Positions 25,204 through 33,651 of a stretch of 64,000 nucleotides of DNA are shown piece by piece (position 1 is the first letter of the stretch; each line of letters opens with the position of its first letter). The notes under the pieces are model-generated. The model was not told where the DNA came from. It did no database searches and saw nothing but the letters and a program-made list of their open reading frames with translations. A program made the translations under genes and the position numbers. The stretch comes from Sporobacter sp963663605 (GTDB taxonomy: Bacteria; Bacillota; Clostridia; Oscillospirales; Oscillospiraceae), in assembly GCA_963663605.2 (NCBI GenBank), contig CAXXVF010000002.1, positions 1,302,001 to 1,366,000 of the forward strand, in the 5' to 3' direction.

Positions 25204-26244
25204 TTGTGCCGGCAGGTTAAAAAAAAGATCATGAGGTGCGTTTGCCTGTTACTGTGCATGCTCATACCTGTATCGCCCGGCCTGTCTGCGGTTTATGCCG
25301 CGGCGGCCGATGAAGAAATGCAGACAGAACAAAAAGACCTGATCAAGTGGGTGGATTTCAACGTGCCGTGCGAGGCCATGAAAAAAGCCGTCGCGCTCGA
25401 CATCCTGACGCACGACAGGGATATCCGCCTGGACTGGATCGAGCTGCTGGCTTACCTGGCCGCCAAAAACGGCAACAACTTCAAAGGTTACAGGGACGCC
25501 CAGCTTGAAGAACTGGCCGACAAGCTTATATCGGGCGCGACGATGGCGGAGCTGACGGAAAATATGAAGTACTACGACTACTATCTGGAGGCCTACACGG
25601 CGGTTCTGGGCGGATTCGTCGGCGAATTCATGGTCGAGGTCCCAAATGAAACCGGCACGGGCAAGCATTGGGAGCAGCGCTACGGGATCAAAGTTTTCTC
25701 CCCCATTGCCAAGAACTTTCCGTACAGTCATTCGGACGATTTCGGCAACCGGCGCTCCTACGGCTTTTCGCGCACCCATCTCGGCAACGATCTCATCGGC
25801 CAGGTCGGGACGCCGATCGTTGCCGTTGAGGGCGGCGTCGTCGAAGCGCTCGGCTGGAACCAGTACGGCGGCTGGCGGATCGGCATTCGCTCGCAGGACA
25901 CGAAGCGGTACTATTACTACGCGCATTTGAGAAAAAATTTCCCGTATCGAAAAGATCTCAAGGTCGGCTCGGTCGTCAAAAGCGGCGCCGTCATCGGTTA
26001 TCTCGGACGCACCGGCTACAGCATCAAGGAAAATGTCAACAATCTCAATACGTCTCATCTGCATTTTGGCATGCAGCTTATCTTCGACGAATCCCAGAAG
26101 GAATGTTTGAGCGAGATCTGGATCAATGTCTACGAGATCGTGCGCCTTTTGGACAGTAAGCGTTCGGAGGTCCAAAAAAATCCCGAAACGAAGGATTATT
26201 ACAGGATCTACGATTACCGGGATAAATCGCCCTGTTTTGAATGA
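25204..26244 (+). CDS. Secreted M23-family peptidase (LytM-type)
   Basis: 346 residues. Basic N-terminus, hydrophobic signal (about 11-32), an alpha-helical middle domain (about 45-140), then an M23 domain with the zinc motifs H192-x-x-x-D196 (HLGND), H241 (YAHL) and H285-L-H287 (SHLHFG). It should cut peptidoglycan cross-bridges outside the membrane. The start is taken as TTG at 25204 because AAAGGA lies 9-10 bases upstream; an ATG at 25231 would shorten the signal. The next genes on the strand are the two duplicated small proteins. Confidence 0.85.
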   Translation: MCRQVKKKIMRCVCLLLCMLIPVSPGLSAVYAAAADEEMQTEQKDLIKWVDFNVPCEAMKKAVALDILTHDRDIRLDWIELLAYLAAKNGNNFKGYRDAQLEELADKLISGATMAELTENMKYYDYYLEAYTAVLGGFVGEFMVEVPNETGTGKHWEQRYGIKVFSPIAKNFPYSHSDDFGNRRSYGFSRTHLGNDLIGQVGTPIVAVEGGVVEALGWNQYGGWRIGIRSQDTKRYYYYAHLRKNFPYRKDLKVGSVVKSGAVIGYLGRTGYSIKENVNNLNTSHLHFGMQLIFDESQKECLSEIWINVYEIVRLLDSKRSEVQKNPETKDYYRIYDYRDKSPCFE

Positions 26245-26656
26245 TAATGCAAAAAAACGGCGGCTGCCGCCTGGATATGAAAGGACTTTTATTATGGAAG
26301 ATAAAAAAATAAACGGCTATCCTGTTTACAGCGACGACATGGACATCACGAATGTCGTTCCCTCGGGCGAATTGACGGACCTACAGCCAAGACCGCCCGC
26401 CAATGAAGACGCGCTCGAATCCTACGCTTTGCTTTTTGACATACCAATGATAACGTAAAAAAGCGGCGGGCCGCCGCCCGGATATGAAAGGACTTTTTAT
26501 TATGGAAGATAAAAAAATAAACGGCTATCCCGTTTACAGCGACGACATGGACATCACGAATGTCGTTTCCTCGGGCGAATTGACGGGCCTTCAGCCAAGG
26601 CCGCCCGCCAATGAAGACGAGCTTGAATCCTACGCTTCGCTTTTCAACACGCCGCA
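26241..26656 (+). repeat. Tandem duplication of a ~208-bp unit
   Basis: Two head-to-tail units, about 26241-26448 and 26449-26656, each carry GATAAYG, an A-run, a GC-rich hairpin (GGCGGCTGCCGCC or GCGGCGGGCCGCCGC), GGATATGAAAGGACTTTT and the same coding start. Differences are scattered point changes plus one T insertion, so the duplication is not very recent. Confidence 0.8.
26294..26458 (+). CDS. Small uncharacterised acidic protein, copy 1 of a tandem pair
   Basis: 54 residues beginning MEDKKINGYPVYSDDMDI and containing GELTDLQPRPPANEDALESY. No signal peptide or membrane segment. The ATG follows GAAAGGAC, itself preceded by a GC hairpin. The gene is duplicated at 26502-26741 at about 90 percent identity over the shared region, including the upstream hairpin and ribosome site. 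I cannot name the family; location after a wall peptidase may suggest a spore or envelope role, but that is weak. Confidence 0.65.
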   Translation: MEDKKINGYPVYSDDMDITNVVPSGELTDLQPRPPANEDALESYALLFDIPMIT

Positions 26657-26741
26657 GCCGATGAACGCGTTAAACGGGCAAAAGCCCGCACAGACGGGCG
26701 ATAAGCAGCATAAACCGCCCAAAAGAATATTGCCGCTGTAG
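26502..26741 (+). CDS. Small uncharacterised acidic protein, copy 2 of a tandem pair
   Basis: 79 residues. The first 48 or so match copy 1 almost exactly (GYPVYSDDMDITNVV, GELTGLQPRPPANEDELESY). After that it has its own tail, rich in Gln, Lys and Pro (PPKRILPL at the end). The ATG has GAAAGGAC upstream. Copy 1 looks like a shortened version of this gene, as its reading frame stops where the duplication ends. Confidence 0.68.
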   Translation: MEDKKINGYPVYSDDMDITNVVSSGELTGLQPRPPANEDELESYASLFNTPQPMNALNGQKPAQTGDKQHKPPKRILPL

Positions 26742-26759
26742 TTTTTTATACCGACAAGA

Positions 26760-26790
26760 GGCCCTGACATTAAAGTCAGGGCCCCTTGCC
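26760..26790. terminator. Hairpin between convergent genes
   Basis: Perfect 9-base arms GGCCCTGAC/GTCAGGGCC with loop ATTAAA. The T-run is weak on both strands, but the position between two convergent genes fits a terminator. Confidence 0.55.
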
Positions 26791-26832
26791 TTTAGGAGAA
26801 TACAGTACATCAGTCAGCGGTACCAGTTAGCA

Positions 26833-27300
26833 TTAATAATACGGGTATCTTCTGCGGCGGTAGTATTCGGCCAGAAGCAGGATATCGATGAGATCCCGCA
26901 GGAAACCCCGGCTTTGATACGAGCTGTCGTAACCGATGCCGGAACCGGGTCCGTAGCCGTATGTAATGGCCTCCCGTGCTTCTGGCATGGCGTTCGGGCT
27001 TTTGCCGTCCCCGGTATAGCCGGCCACTTCGGGATTTGTCCGCATGACATTTGCGCGGATATTGTCAGCGGCGTTGTCCATAAGATGCTTTGTCATCGCC
27101 ACGTTCCCGGCGTCCATCTGGTCGCATGCCATCAGAATATGCGGCTGAAGCTTATAGTAGATCTCCGGATAAGCGGCCGAGCCGCTTCCGGCAATGTCCG
27201 CTGTCAGCGGCGCGTACGGCCGGTCGTCATAAACAAAATTTATTTGACCGGCATTGCCGGCGTTTTGCGTGGTGTTGGGATTGATCGTATTTATGTTCAT
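26833..27300 (-). CDS. Uncharacterised protein with YPEIYYKLQP motif
   Basis: 155 residues beginning MNINTINPNTTQNAG, Asn/Gly-rich at the start, with the conserved-looking centre YPEIYYKLQPHILMACDQMD (about 45-64), a Gly/Tyr-rich stretch and a basic tail RGFLRDLIDILLLAEYYRRR. No signal peptide. The pattern recalls small proteins of spore-forming Clostridia that I cannot name. The ATG at 27300 follows GGAGG by 6 bases; the frame extends 4 codons further without a better site. Confidence 0.65.
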   Translation of the reverse strand: MNINTINPNTTQNAGNAGQINFVYDDRPYAPLTADIAGSGSAAYPEIYYKLQPHILMACDQMDAGNVAMTKHLMDNAADNIRANVMRTNPEVAGYTGDGKSPNAMPEAREAITYGYGPGSGIGYDSSYQSRGFLRDLIDILLLAEYYRRRRYPYY

Positions 27301-27407
27301 AGTTGCCTCCAATAAAATATTTGCGTATGCACTCTATTTTATTGGCCGGCAAAAGAGTTTGACACAAGGGGCTCCGACTTTTGAGAGGTTACTGTTCGTA
27401 TCTGCCG

Positions 27408-28016
27408 TTAGGCCGTCTGCATCATGGGCTCAAATACCTCCTGCGTTTCAGGCCGTTCTGCAAACGCTTCCATGGTTATGGTAAAAACCGCCTGGATACA
27501 AGCCAGAATCCCGCAGCGCAGATCCAGATCAAAGGATGGCTTTGCCGCGCCGTATTCGGCCTGGAGACGTATAAGGCAGGTCCCGGCGTCTTCGGCGGCG
27601 TCGAGCGTGATACGTCCGCCGCACAACTCCTCGGCGTCTGCCGCAGCGTAAGCTTCTTTTATATAACGCCACAGCGTTTTTTCATATACGACATGGTCTT
27701 TTATGTCTCCCGTATACGCCGGGCTGTGCGGATAACAGAAGTAATCCGCATAATAATGACAGATGACGCCGAGGCGTCTGGAAAAACGCCTGCCGATATA
27801 CGCATTATCATACGTTTGTGCCATTAGTTTTTCTATTTTAGAGTCGACCAGATCCAACGTATGACCGATCGTGTGCGGCCTGGTCAAAAAAGACAGATAA
27901 ACATCCGGAAGGATATTGCCGAAAAGAAAACTGCTTTTTTTCAGCGGAATCCCGAGCTTCGATTCAACGAACCGAAAAACGATACGGCCCAGTTGTATAT
28001 GCGTACGCTTGTTCAA
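27408..28016 (-). CDS. Zinc-dependent phospholipase C-like protein
   Basis: About 202 residues. Metal-binding pattern of the zinc phospholipase C/S1-P1 fold: THIQLG near the start, FLFGNILPDVYLSF, a His in RPHTIGH and VICHYYADYFCYPH. There is no signal peptide, unlike secreted phospholipase C enzymes, so it is probably an intracellular member of the family. The TTG at 28016 is chosen because AGGAGG lies 8 bases upstream; no better codon fits. Substrate unknown. Confidence 0.75.
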   Translation of the reverse strand: MNKRTHIQLGRIVFRFVESKLGIPLKKSSFLFGNILPDVYLSFLTRPHTIGHTLDLVDSKIEKLMAQTYDNAYIGRRFSRRLGVICHYYADYFCYPHSPAYTGDIKDHVVYEKTLWRYIKEAYAAADAEELCGGRITLDAAEDAGTCLIRLQAEYGAAKPSFDLDLRCGILACIQAVFTITMEAFAERPETQEVFEPMMQTA

Positions 28017-28133
28017 GCCATTCACCTCCTCTTGTCTTATATGTACCACAAGCATGTGAAAAAGCAATAAATTTGACGTTAAATTCTTGTCAAATATCTA
28101 TAACTGGCGCTGAGCGCCGGGATATCCGCCGCC

Positions 28134-28167
28134 AAAAAAACAGCGCCGCTGACGGCGCTGTTTTTTG
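28134..28167 (-). terminator. Terminator after the DUF2156 gene operon
   Basis: CAGCGCCG/CGGCGCTG stem with A6 and T6 arms (28135-28165), 15-20 bases after the stop of the DUF2156 gene. Confidence 0.8.
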
Positions 28168-28179
28168 TTTTTTAATTGT

Positions 28180-29064
28180 TTAACCCAGCTCTACGACATA
28201 TTTGTGAAGCAGCTTCACAGGGTGGTATGAGCGCTTCGAGGTGCGAAGCCCCTCAACGCCGTCGTCCTCTTCCCTGTTTATATAGGAAACACCATGCGCA
28301 AACGCTTTGGCATACTGATTGACCAGCATCTGATACGCGCCCCGGATTTCTTTATCGGCCCTTTCAATATGGACGAAAAGCGTATCGTCGACGATTTCGC
28401 CCAGCGCCGCGCCGGCTACCGCGCCGCCTGCTTTTAAAACGCCGCCGAAAAGCCCGTACTGCTCCAGATGATCCAGGACTTCCAGCGATTTCCGGTTGCT
28501 CTCGTCCAGCGCCGGATACGATGATCCCGGCGCATCCGCGCCGACTTCAAAAAAAGACCGGACTTCACCGAGGTTCCCGGGCCCGATCGGCTCAAAGCGC
28601 CAGTCGCCGAAGGTCTTTGTAAACTTGTTGATATGGTTGCGCTGACCGCTGTATTTCCGTCCGGCAAGATTTACGAGGTCTTCCGCCGCGTAAAGATAGT
28701 CCGACCATGCCCGGTCGGTCGTCACCTTCGCATCCGGGTAAAGCGGCAGTATTTTCTTAAGACGCTGTTCGGAAACAGCGCAAAGCCGCGGAGCTATGCC
28801 TGTCCGGATGCAGTAGTCAATGATCTTATCATAGATCGCTTTGTCGGCGCAGTCGCCGCCTCTCGGCGGCGTGAACGCGGTTTCGCCCGTCAGATAGACG
28901 ACTTTGAAGTACAGGTATCCGCCGTCCAACGCGAATTCCGTATTGAAAAAATCACGCCACATGAATGTGCCGCCGATGGTGCAGTCGCAGATACGGCACA
29001 GATTTTTCATAAAATATGGCCTGAGCGTTTCAATATGCTCGAGGCCAAGTTTAATAAAACGCAA
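28180..29064 (-). CDS. DUF2156 protein (MprF C-terminal-like acyltransferase fold)
   Basis: 294 residues, two GNAT-like halves. The segments CDCTIGGTFMWRDFFNTEF near the start and AGRKYSGQRNHINKFTKTF in the middle are DUF2156 hallmarks. The domain is the same as the C-terminal catalytic part of phosphatidylglycerol lysyltransferase, but the membrane flippase part is absent. It starts 12 bases after pgsA, which makes the phosphatidylglycerol precursor. It may transfer an amino acid from tRNA to a lipid or peptide; most stand-alone members are uncharacterised. Last gene of the recA-recX-rimO-pgsA run. Confidence 0.83.
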   Translation of the reverse strand: MRFIKLGLEHIETLRPYFMKNLCRICDCTIGGTFMWRDFFNTEFALDGGYLYFKVVYLTGETAFTPPRGGDCADKAIYDKIIDYCIRTGIAPRLCAVSEQRLKKILPLYPDAKVTTDRAWSDYLYAAEDLVNLAGRKYSGQRNHINKFTKTFGDWRFEPIGPGNLGEVRSFFEVGADAPGSSYPALDESNRKSLEVLDHLEQYGLFGGVLKAGGAVAGAALGEIVDDTLFVHIERADKEIRGAYQMLVNQYAKAFAHGVSYINREEDDGVEGLRTSKRSYHPVKLLHKYVVELG

Positions 29065-29076
29065 CAGATTCCTCCG

Positions 29077-29601
29077 TTATTTTGTCCAGTTGAGCAGCCG
29101 CCTGTTCTTGACGAAGTATTCGATGCCCGAAACGATCGTTACCGTCAGTATGATGCCGATCAGGATATAGACGGCGATAACCGGTATCGGCAGAAACATC
29201 AACAGGATACATACCATCGTCGAAGCCGTTTTTATCTTTCCCAGTATCCCGGCAGCTATAACGCTGCCCCGGTCGACCGCCACCAGCCGGAGCGCCGTTA
29301 CGGCAAACTCGCGGACGATAACGATAAGCACCGCCCACGCGGGCATGAGCCCCTGTTCCGTAAACCATAAAAACGCGGCGACGACGAGCACTTTGTCGGC
29401 CAGCGGGTCCATAAATTTGCCGAAATCCGTGACCTGGCCCCGACTCCTGGCGATATACCCGTCAATGATGTCCGTAAGGCCCGCGACGGCGAAAATGGCC
29501 ATTGAAACATATTGCGACCCCTCAAAACCCAGATATAAAACGATCAGGAATGCCGGGATCAGCAGAACTCTGAACATTGTCAGCTTATTTGCCGTATTCA
29601 T
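29077..29601 (-). CDS. pgsA: CDP-diacylglycerol-glycerol-3-phosphate 3-phosphatidyltransferase
   Basis: 174 residues with four or five membrane segments. The CDP-alcohol phosphotransferase motif is complete: DGYIAR, then GKFMDPLADK (D-G-x2-A-R-x8-G-x3-D-x3-D). It makes phosphatidylglycerol phosphate in the membrane, the committed step to phosphatidylglycerol and cardiolipin. The ATG at 29601 has GAAGG upstream. Placement after rimO and before a DUF2156 gene is common in Clostridia. Confidence 0.93.
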   Translation of the reverse strand: MNTANKLTMFRVLLIPAFLIVLYLGFEGSQYVSMAIFAVAGLTDIIDGYIARSRGQVTDFGKFMDPLADKVLVVAAFLWFTEQGLMPAWAVLIVIVREFAVTALRLVAVDRGSVIAAGILGKIKTASTMVCILLMFLPIPVIAVYILIGIILTVTIVSGIEYFVKNRRLLNWTK

Positions 29602-29641
29602 TGTTGCCTTCACCCTCTGTTCTTTGGAGACGCCGGACCGA

Positions 29642-30973
29642 TTAACATTCGGCGTCCCCTTTGTTTTCTATTACTCCGAACGGCTCGCCGTCCAAAACAC
29701 CGGTGATCAGAACGCTGTAAAACGTACCCGGTACAACATCCGTACCGTCAAAACGGACATATCCGTCGATCTCCGGTGATTCGGCGTAACTCCGTCCGTA
29801 CCAATGCGCACCGTCATAGCCTTCGGCCAGCACCGTCAGGGCGGCGCCGACGCGGCTCATATTAAACGCATCCATAATGTCCGACTGTAAAAGCGCGACG
29901 GTTTCGGCGCGTGCCCGGGCCGTCGGGCTGTCGGGATAATCCATCCCGGCCGCCGGCGTTCCCTCCTCCGGGGAATACGGAAAAACGCCCGCGCGCTCTA
30001 TTTTTGCTTCTTCGAGGAATCCATACAGCTCCTCAAACTCCGGCTCCCCTTCGCCGGGAAGCCCTGTAATGAGGCTCGTCCTTATAACGGCGCCGGGTAT
30101 CCGGGCGCGCAGTTTCTTTATAAGCGCACGAATCTCGCCGCCCGTTCCCCGGCGGCGCATCTTTTTGAGGACGGCGTCGTTGATGTGCTGGATGGGAATG
30201 TCCAGATATTTAAGAATTTTTTCCTCTTCGGCGATGACGTCGATGAGTTCGTCGTCCGTTTCGTCGGGATAGAGGTAGTGCAGCCGTATCCAGCGCAGCC
30301 CTTCAATACCGCATAACTTTTTAAGCAGCTGCGGCAGCTTCTTCTTGCCGTACAGATCAATGCCGTAACGCGTCGTGTCCTGCGCAATGACAATAAGCTC
30401 CTTCACGCCGCCTGCGGCCAGTTCTTCAGCCTCCGCGAGAATGTTCTCCATCGGGCGGCTTCTGTACCGGCCCCGGAGATCGGGAATGACGCAGTAGGCG
30501 CAGCGGTTGTCGCACCCTTCCGCTATTTTCAGGTACGCCCAGGCCGGCGGTGTCGTCAATACGCGCGGAATCTCCGGCTCGGGCAGATTGATGTCGCCGA
30601 AGCTTTCAAAACGCTCGCCAGCACGCACAGCCTCAACGGCGTTAACGATCTCATGGAAACTGCCGGCGCCGACGACGGCGTCTATCTCCGGCAGCTCTTG
30701 TTGTATTTCGTTTTTGTAACGTTCACTCAGGCAACCGGCGACGATGATCTTTTTGATTTGCCCCGCGCTTTTGGCGGCACCCAATTCCAAAATGGTCTCG
30801 ATGGCCTCCGATTTCGCGCTTTCGATAAACGCACAGGTGTTGACGACGACAATATCGGCGTCAAGGCAGTCGCCGGTTATCTCATAACCGGCCGCACGCA
30901 AAAGATACAGCATCTGTTCGCTGTTAACGAGGTTTTTCGCACAGCCGAGAGAAATGAGTCCCACTTTATTCAT
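29642..30973 (-). CDS. rimO: Ribosomal protein S12 methylthiotransferase RimO
   Basis: About 443 residues. N-terminal UPF0004 domain with ISLGCAKNLVNSE and two more cluster cysteines (NTCAF, AGCLSERY), radical SAM motif CDNRCAYCVIPDLRG, and C-terminal TRAM domain (about 375-440). It adds a methylthio group to an aspartate of ribosomal protein S12. RimO is distinguished from MiaB by DLRGRYRSRP and the GLPGEGEPEFEEL segment. The ATG overlaps the recX stop by 8 bases (ATGAATAA). Confidence 0.94.
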   Translation of the reverse strand: MNKVGLISLGCAKNLVNSEQMLYLLRAAGYEITGDCLDADIVVVNTCAFIESAKSEAIETILELGAAKSAGQIKKIIVAGCLSERYKNEIQQELPEIDAVVGAGSFHEIVNAVEAVRAGERFESFGDINLPEPEIPRVLTTPPAWAYLKIAEGCDNRCAYCVIPDLRGRYRSRPMENILAEAEELAAGGVKELIVIAQDTTRYGIDLYGKKKLPQLLKKLCGIEGLRWIRLHYLYPDETDDELIDVIAEEEKILKYLDIPIQHINDAVLKKMRRRGTGGEIRALIKKLRARIPGAVIRTSLITGLPGEGEPEFEELYGFLEEAKIERAGVFPYSPEEGTPAAGMDYPDSPTARARAETVALLQSDIMDAFNMSRVGAALTVLAEGYDGAHWYGRSYAESPEIDGYVRFDGTDVVPGTFYSVLITGVLDGEPFGVIENKGDAEC

Positions 30974-31601
30974 CCGTATCAAAATCCTCAGTGTTCATAT
31001 ACCGCTCGGCAGCCGCTCGTATCTCGTCCCATTTGAAGCCGCGCCGGTACAGTCCGGCGTTGACGCGGACAAGTTCCTCTTTATCCGGCTTTTTGCCCTT
31101 GAGCTTTTTTTTAAGAGCCTTATAGGCCGCCTCTTCCATATCCGGCAGCTGAGCGAGCGCTTCTTCCCAAAGTTCGCGGTCAATGCCCCGGCGGTAAAGT
31201 TCGTCCCTTATACGCATCATACCGTAGCCGATGAACATATAGTGCCGGACGATCGACGCGGCATATTCCTTGTCGTCAACAGCGCCGATCTTAACAAGCC
31301 AGTCGGCAACGATGTGCGCCGTATCCTCTTTTTCGCCTTTTTGTTTAAGCCGCTCGGTGATCTCCCGGCGCGACATCTGGCGCTTGCCCAGGATACGCAG
31401 CGCGCGCGTTTTTGCCGAAGAGATATCGACATCCTTTTTAAGCGCGCTGTATGCGCCTGTGTCCAGAACGCACCCCGTATACAGGGAATAGTCTGCCACA
31501 AGGGCAGCGGTTACGGTCAGCTTCTCGCCGTCGTCAAATTCAGCGCGGCAGGTGGTCGGGTCTTTCGGGGAACTGGCAAGTTTTGTGATTTTAACGCTCA
31601 A
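30966..31601 (-). CDS. recX: Regulatory protein RecX
   Basis: 211 residues of mostly helical RecX repeats: RALRILGKRQMSRREITERL, DWLVKIGAVDDKEYA and KLKGKKPDKEELVRVNAGLYRRGF. It binds RecA filaments and limits recombinase activity. The start overlaps the recA stop by 4 bases, so the two are translationally coupled, as in many Bacillota. Confidence 0.9.
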   Translation of the reverse strand: MSVKITKLASSPKDPTTCRAEFDDGEKLTVTAALVADYSLYTGCVLDTGAYSALKKDVDISSAKTRALRILGKRQMSRREITERLKQKGEKEDTAHIVADWLVKIGAVDDKEYAASIVRHYMFIGYGMMRIRDELYRRGIDRELWEEALAQLPDMEEAAYKALKKKLKGKKPDKEELVRVNAGLYRRGFKWDEIRAAAERYMNTEDFDTDE

Positions 31602-32692
31602 CCGCTAAAATCCTCCGCCGATACGTCTACGGCCCGGCCGGCCGCTTTTGCGGCTGCGCGCGCCTGCGGGGTCATAAGCTTGGCCGCGTCCCTGCGTATC
31701 TTCTCCTCTAATTCTTCCGCAACCGCGGGCTCGTTTTTCAAATATTCCTTGACATTGTCGCGTCCCTGCAGCCGCGTTTCCCCTACGGTGAACCATGCCC
31801 CGCTCTTTTCAATCAGGTCGAGCCGGACGGCAAGATCGATAAGCTCGCCCTCACGCGAAATCCCCTCGCCGTACATAATGTCGAACACCGCCTCCTTAAA
31901 CGGCGGCGCGACTTTATTTTTAACAATCTTCGCCCGCGTCCTGTTCCCGATGACCTCCGTCCCGCTTTTAAGCGATTCGATACGCCGCACATCGATACGG
32001 ACGCTGGAAAAATATTTAAGCGCCCGGCCGCCCGGCGTCGTTTCGGGATTGCCGTACATCACGCCGATCTTTTCACGCAGCTGGTTGATGAAAACAACGA
32101 TACAGTTCGTTTTTGATATGGAACCGGCAAGCTTACGAAGCGCCTGCGACATAAGACGCGCAACGACGCCAACGCTCGAGTCGCCCATCTCGCCCTCGAT
32201 CTCGCTCCTTGGGACAAGCGCAGCTACAGAGTCCACCACGACGACGTCTATGGCGCCGGAGCGCACGAGCGTCTCTGTGATGGCCAAGGCGTCCTCGCCC
32301 GTGTCCGGCTGGGAGATAAGTAGGCTTTCAAGGTCCACGCCGACGGCGCGGGCGTAGGCCGGCTCGAGTGCATGCTCCGCGTCGACAAAGGCGACTTCCC
32401 CGCCGTTTTTTTGCGCCGAGGCGATGATATGCAGAGCCAGCGTCGTCTTGCCCGATGATTCGGGACCGTATATCTCGATGATACGCCCCTTGGGCACTCC
32501 GCCGATCCCAAGCGCCAAGTCCAGCGACAGGGAGCCCGACGGGATCGATTCGACATTGACGTTGAGGTTTTCGCCCAACCGCATGATGGAACCTTTTCCA
32601 TAGTTTTTCTCTATCTGCGATATTGCCGTTTCAAGCGCCTTTTTTTTATCTCCGGCAGGCGCCGCCGCTTCATGTTTTTTCTTGTCAGCCAC
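31598..32692 (-). CDS. recA: Recombinase RecA
   Basis: 364 residues, full length. Walker A GPESSGKTT, the LEPAYARAVGVDL segment, the VVDSVAALVP Walker B strand and the L2 loop GGRALKYFSSVRID are all intact. It forms filaments on single-stranded DNA for recombination and LexA cleavage. RBS AGGAGGA is upstream. I saw no clear LexA box in the 46 bases before it, so the promoter may lie further up, near prmC. Confidence 0.97.
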   Translation of the reverse strand: MADKKKHEAAAPAGDKKKALETAISQIEKNYGKGSIMRLGENLNVNVESIPSGSLSLDLALGIGGVPKGRIIEIYGPESSGKTTLALHIIASAQKNGGEVAFVDAEHALEPAYARAVGVDLESLLISQPDTGEDALAITETLVRSGAIDVVVVDSVAALVPRSEIEGEMGDSSVGVVARLMSQALRKLAGSISKTNCIVVFINQLREKIGVMYGNPETTPGGRALKYFSSVRIDVRRIESLKSGTEVIGNRTRAKIVKNKVAPPFKEAVFDIMYGEGISREGELIDLAVRLDLIEKSGAWFTVGETRLQGRDNVKEYLKNEPAVAEELEEKIRRDAAKLMTPQARAAAKAAGRAVDVSAEDFSG

Positions 32693-32738
32693 GATTCTTC
32701 CTCCTGTTTATGTTTGTAGACGCCGAATAGATCCGTGT

Positions 32739-33581
32739 TCACCTGATGGCAGCGATGACAACCCTTTCAATGTCCAGCGTGTCCTTGACCGTTTTTAAGT
32801 CGGTAAATCCGTTTTCCTCAAATATCCCGCGCACCGCCTCAGCCTGTCCCGCCCCGCACTCAAAGGCGATACGGCCTTTTTCCTTTAAAACCGTCTTCCA
32901 TTTTGAAGCGATGCTCCTGAAGAAGTCCAGCCCGTCGGCCCCACCGTCGAGCGCTGCGACCGGCTCGTAATCCTTAACGGAGCTGTCGAGCGTTTCTATT
33001 TCCCATGTCGGTATGTACGGAGGGTTTGAGACGATGAAATCAAAAACGCCCAGGAGCATCGGAGGCTCCTCCAGCGCGTCGAGCTCAATGCTCGTGACGC
33101 TGCGCGTAAGCTTGTTCCGGTTGGTATTGGCGCGGCAGACCCTGAGCGCTTCCTGTGATTTATCCGCCAACAGAACACGGGAAAACGGCACGTTGGCGGC
33201 AATGGCAAGCCCGATGCAGCCGCTGCCGGCACATAGGTCCAATATACGTTTGCCGTTTAAGTTGTTCTTAAGTTCCGAAATGACGGCGCCGGCCAGGACT
33301 TCCGTGTCGACACGCGGAATCAAAACGTCCCGGCTGATCGTCAGCGGCATCCCGTAAAACTCCCACTCGCCTAAAATGTACGCGATCGGTTCACCGGCGA
33401 CGCGGCGGCTTATCAGGTCTTCTACCGTGTTTTCAAACGTGCCGTCCGTCACATACAGATTCCGGTCGCGCATGAACTGCTCAACCGACTTGCCGGACGC
33501 CGCCGTGACGATGAGGCGCGCCTCCGCGTCGGACGTATCGATACCGGCCATTCGCAGCCGTTTACGCGCGGAGAGGTACAC
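32739..33581 (-). CDS. prmC: Peptide chain release factor methyltransferase PrmC
   Basis: 280 residues from the GTG at 33581. SAM-binding DLCAGSGCIGLAIA and the catalytic SNPPYIP motif are clear. It methylates the Gln of the GGQ motif in RF1/RF2. The start is doubtful: the only strong ribosome site, GGAGGG at 33606-33611, lies 25 bases ahead of the GTG and directly before in-frame ATC (33605) and ATA (33599). Translation from there would add ITIKTYNT, similar to the TIKE-like start of relatives, so a non-canonical start codon is possible. Confidence 0.9.
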   Translation of the reverse strand: MYLSARKRLRMAGIDTSDAEARLIVTAASGKSVEQFMRDRNLYVTDGTFENTVEDLISRRVAGEPIAYILGEWEFYGMPLTISRDVLIPRVDTEVLAGAVISELKNNLNGKRILDLCAGSGCIGLAIAANVPFSRVLLADKSQEALRVCRANTNRNKLTRSVTSIELDALEEPPMLLGVFDFIVSNPPYIPTWEIETLDSSVKDYEPVAALDGGADGLDFFRSIASKWKTVLKEKGRIAFECGAGQAEAVRGIFEENGFTDLKTVKDTLDIERVVIAAIR

Positions 33582-33651
33582 AGTATTATAGGTCTTTATA
33601 GTGATCCCTCCATTAAAACGAAGTATCCTGCACGCGGCCTTCCCTGCCGTT

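Noticed and set aside
25249..26175. 308-codon minus-strand frame
   Set aside because: Antisense to the M23 peptidase with its zinc motifs; no start signals.
30954..32357. 467-codon plus-strand frame over recA and recX
   Set aside because: The opposite strand encodes full-length recA and recX; Ser/Arg-rich shadow.
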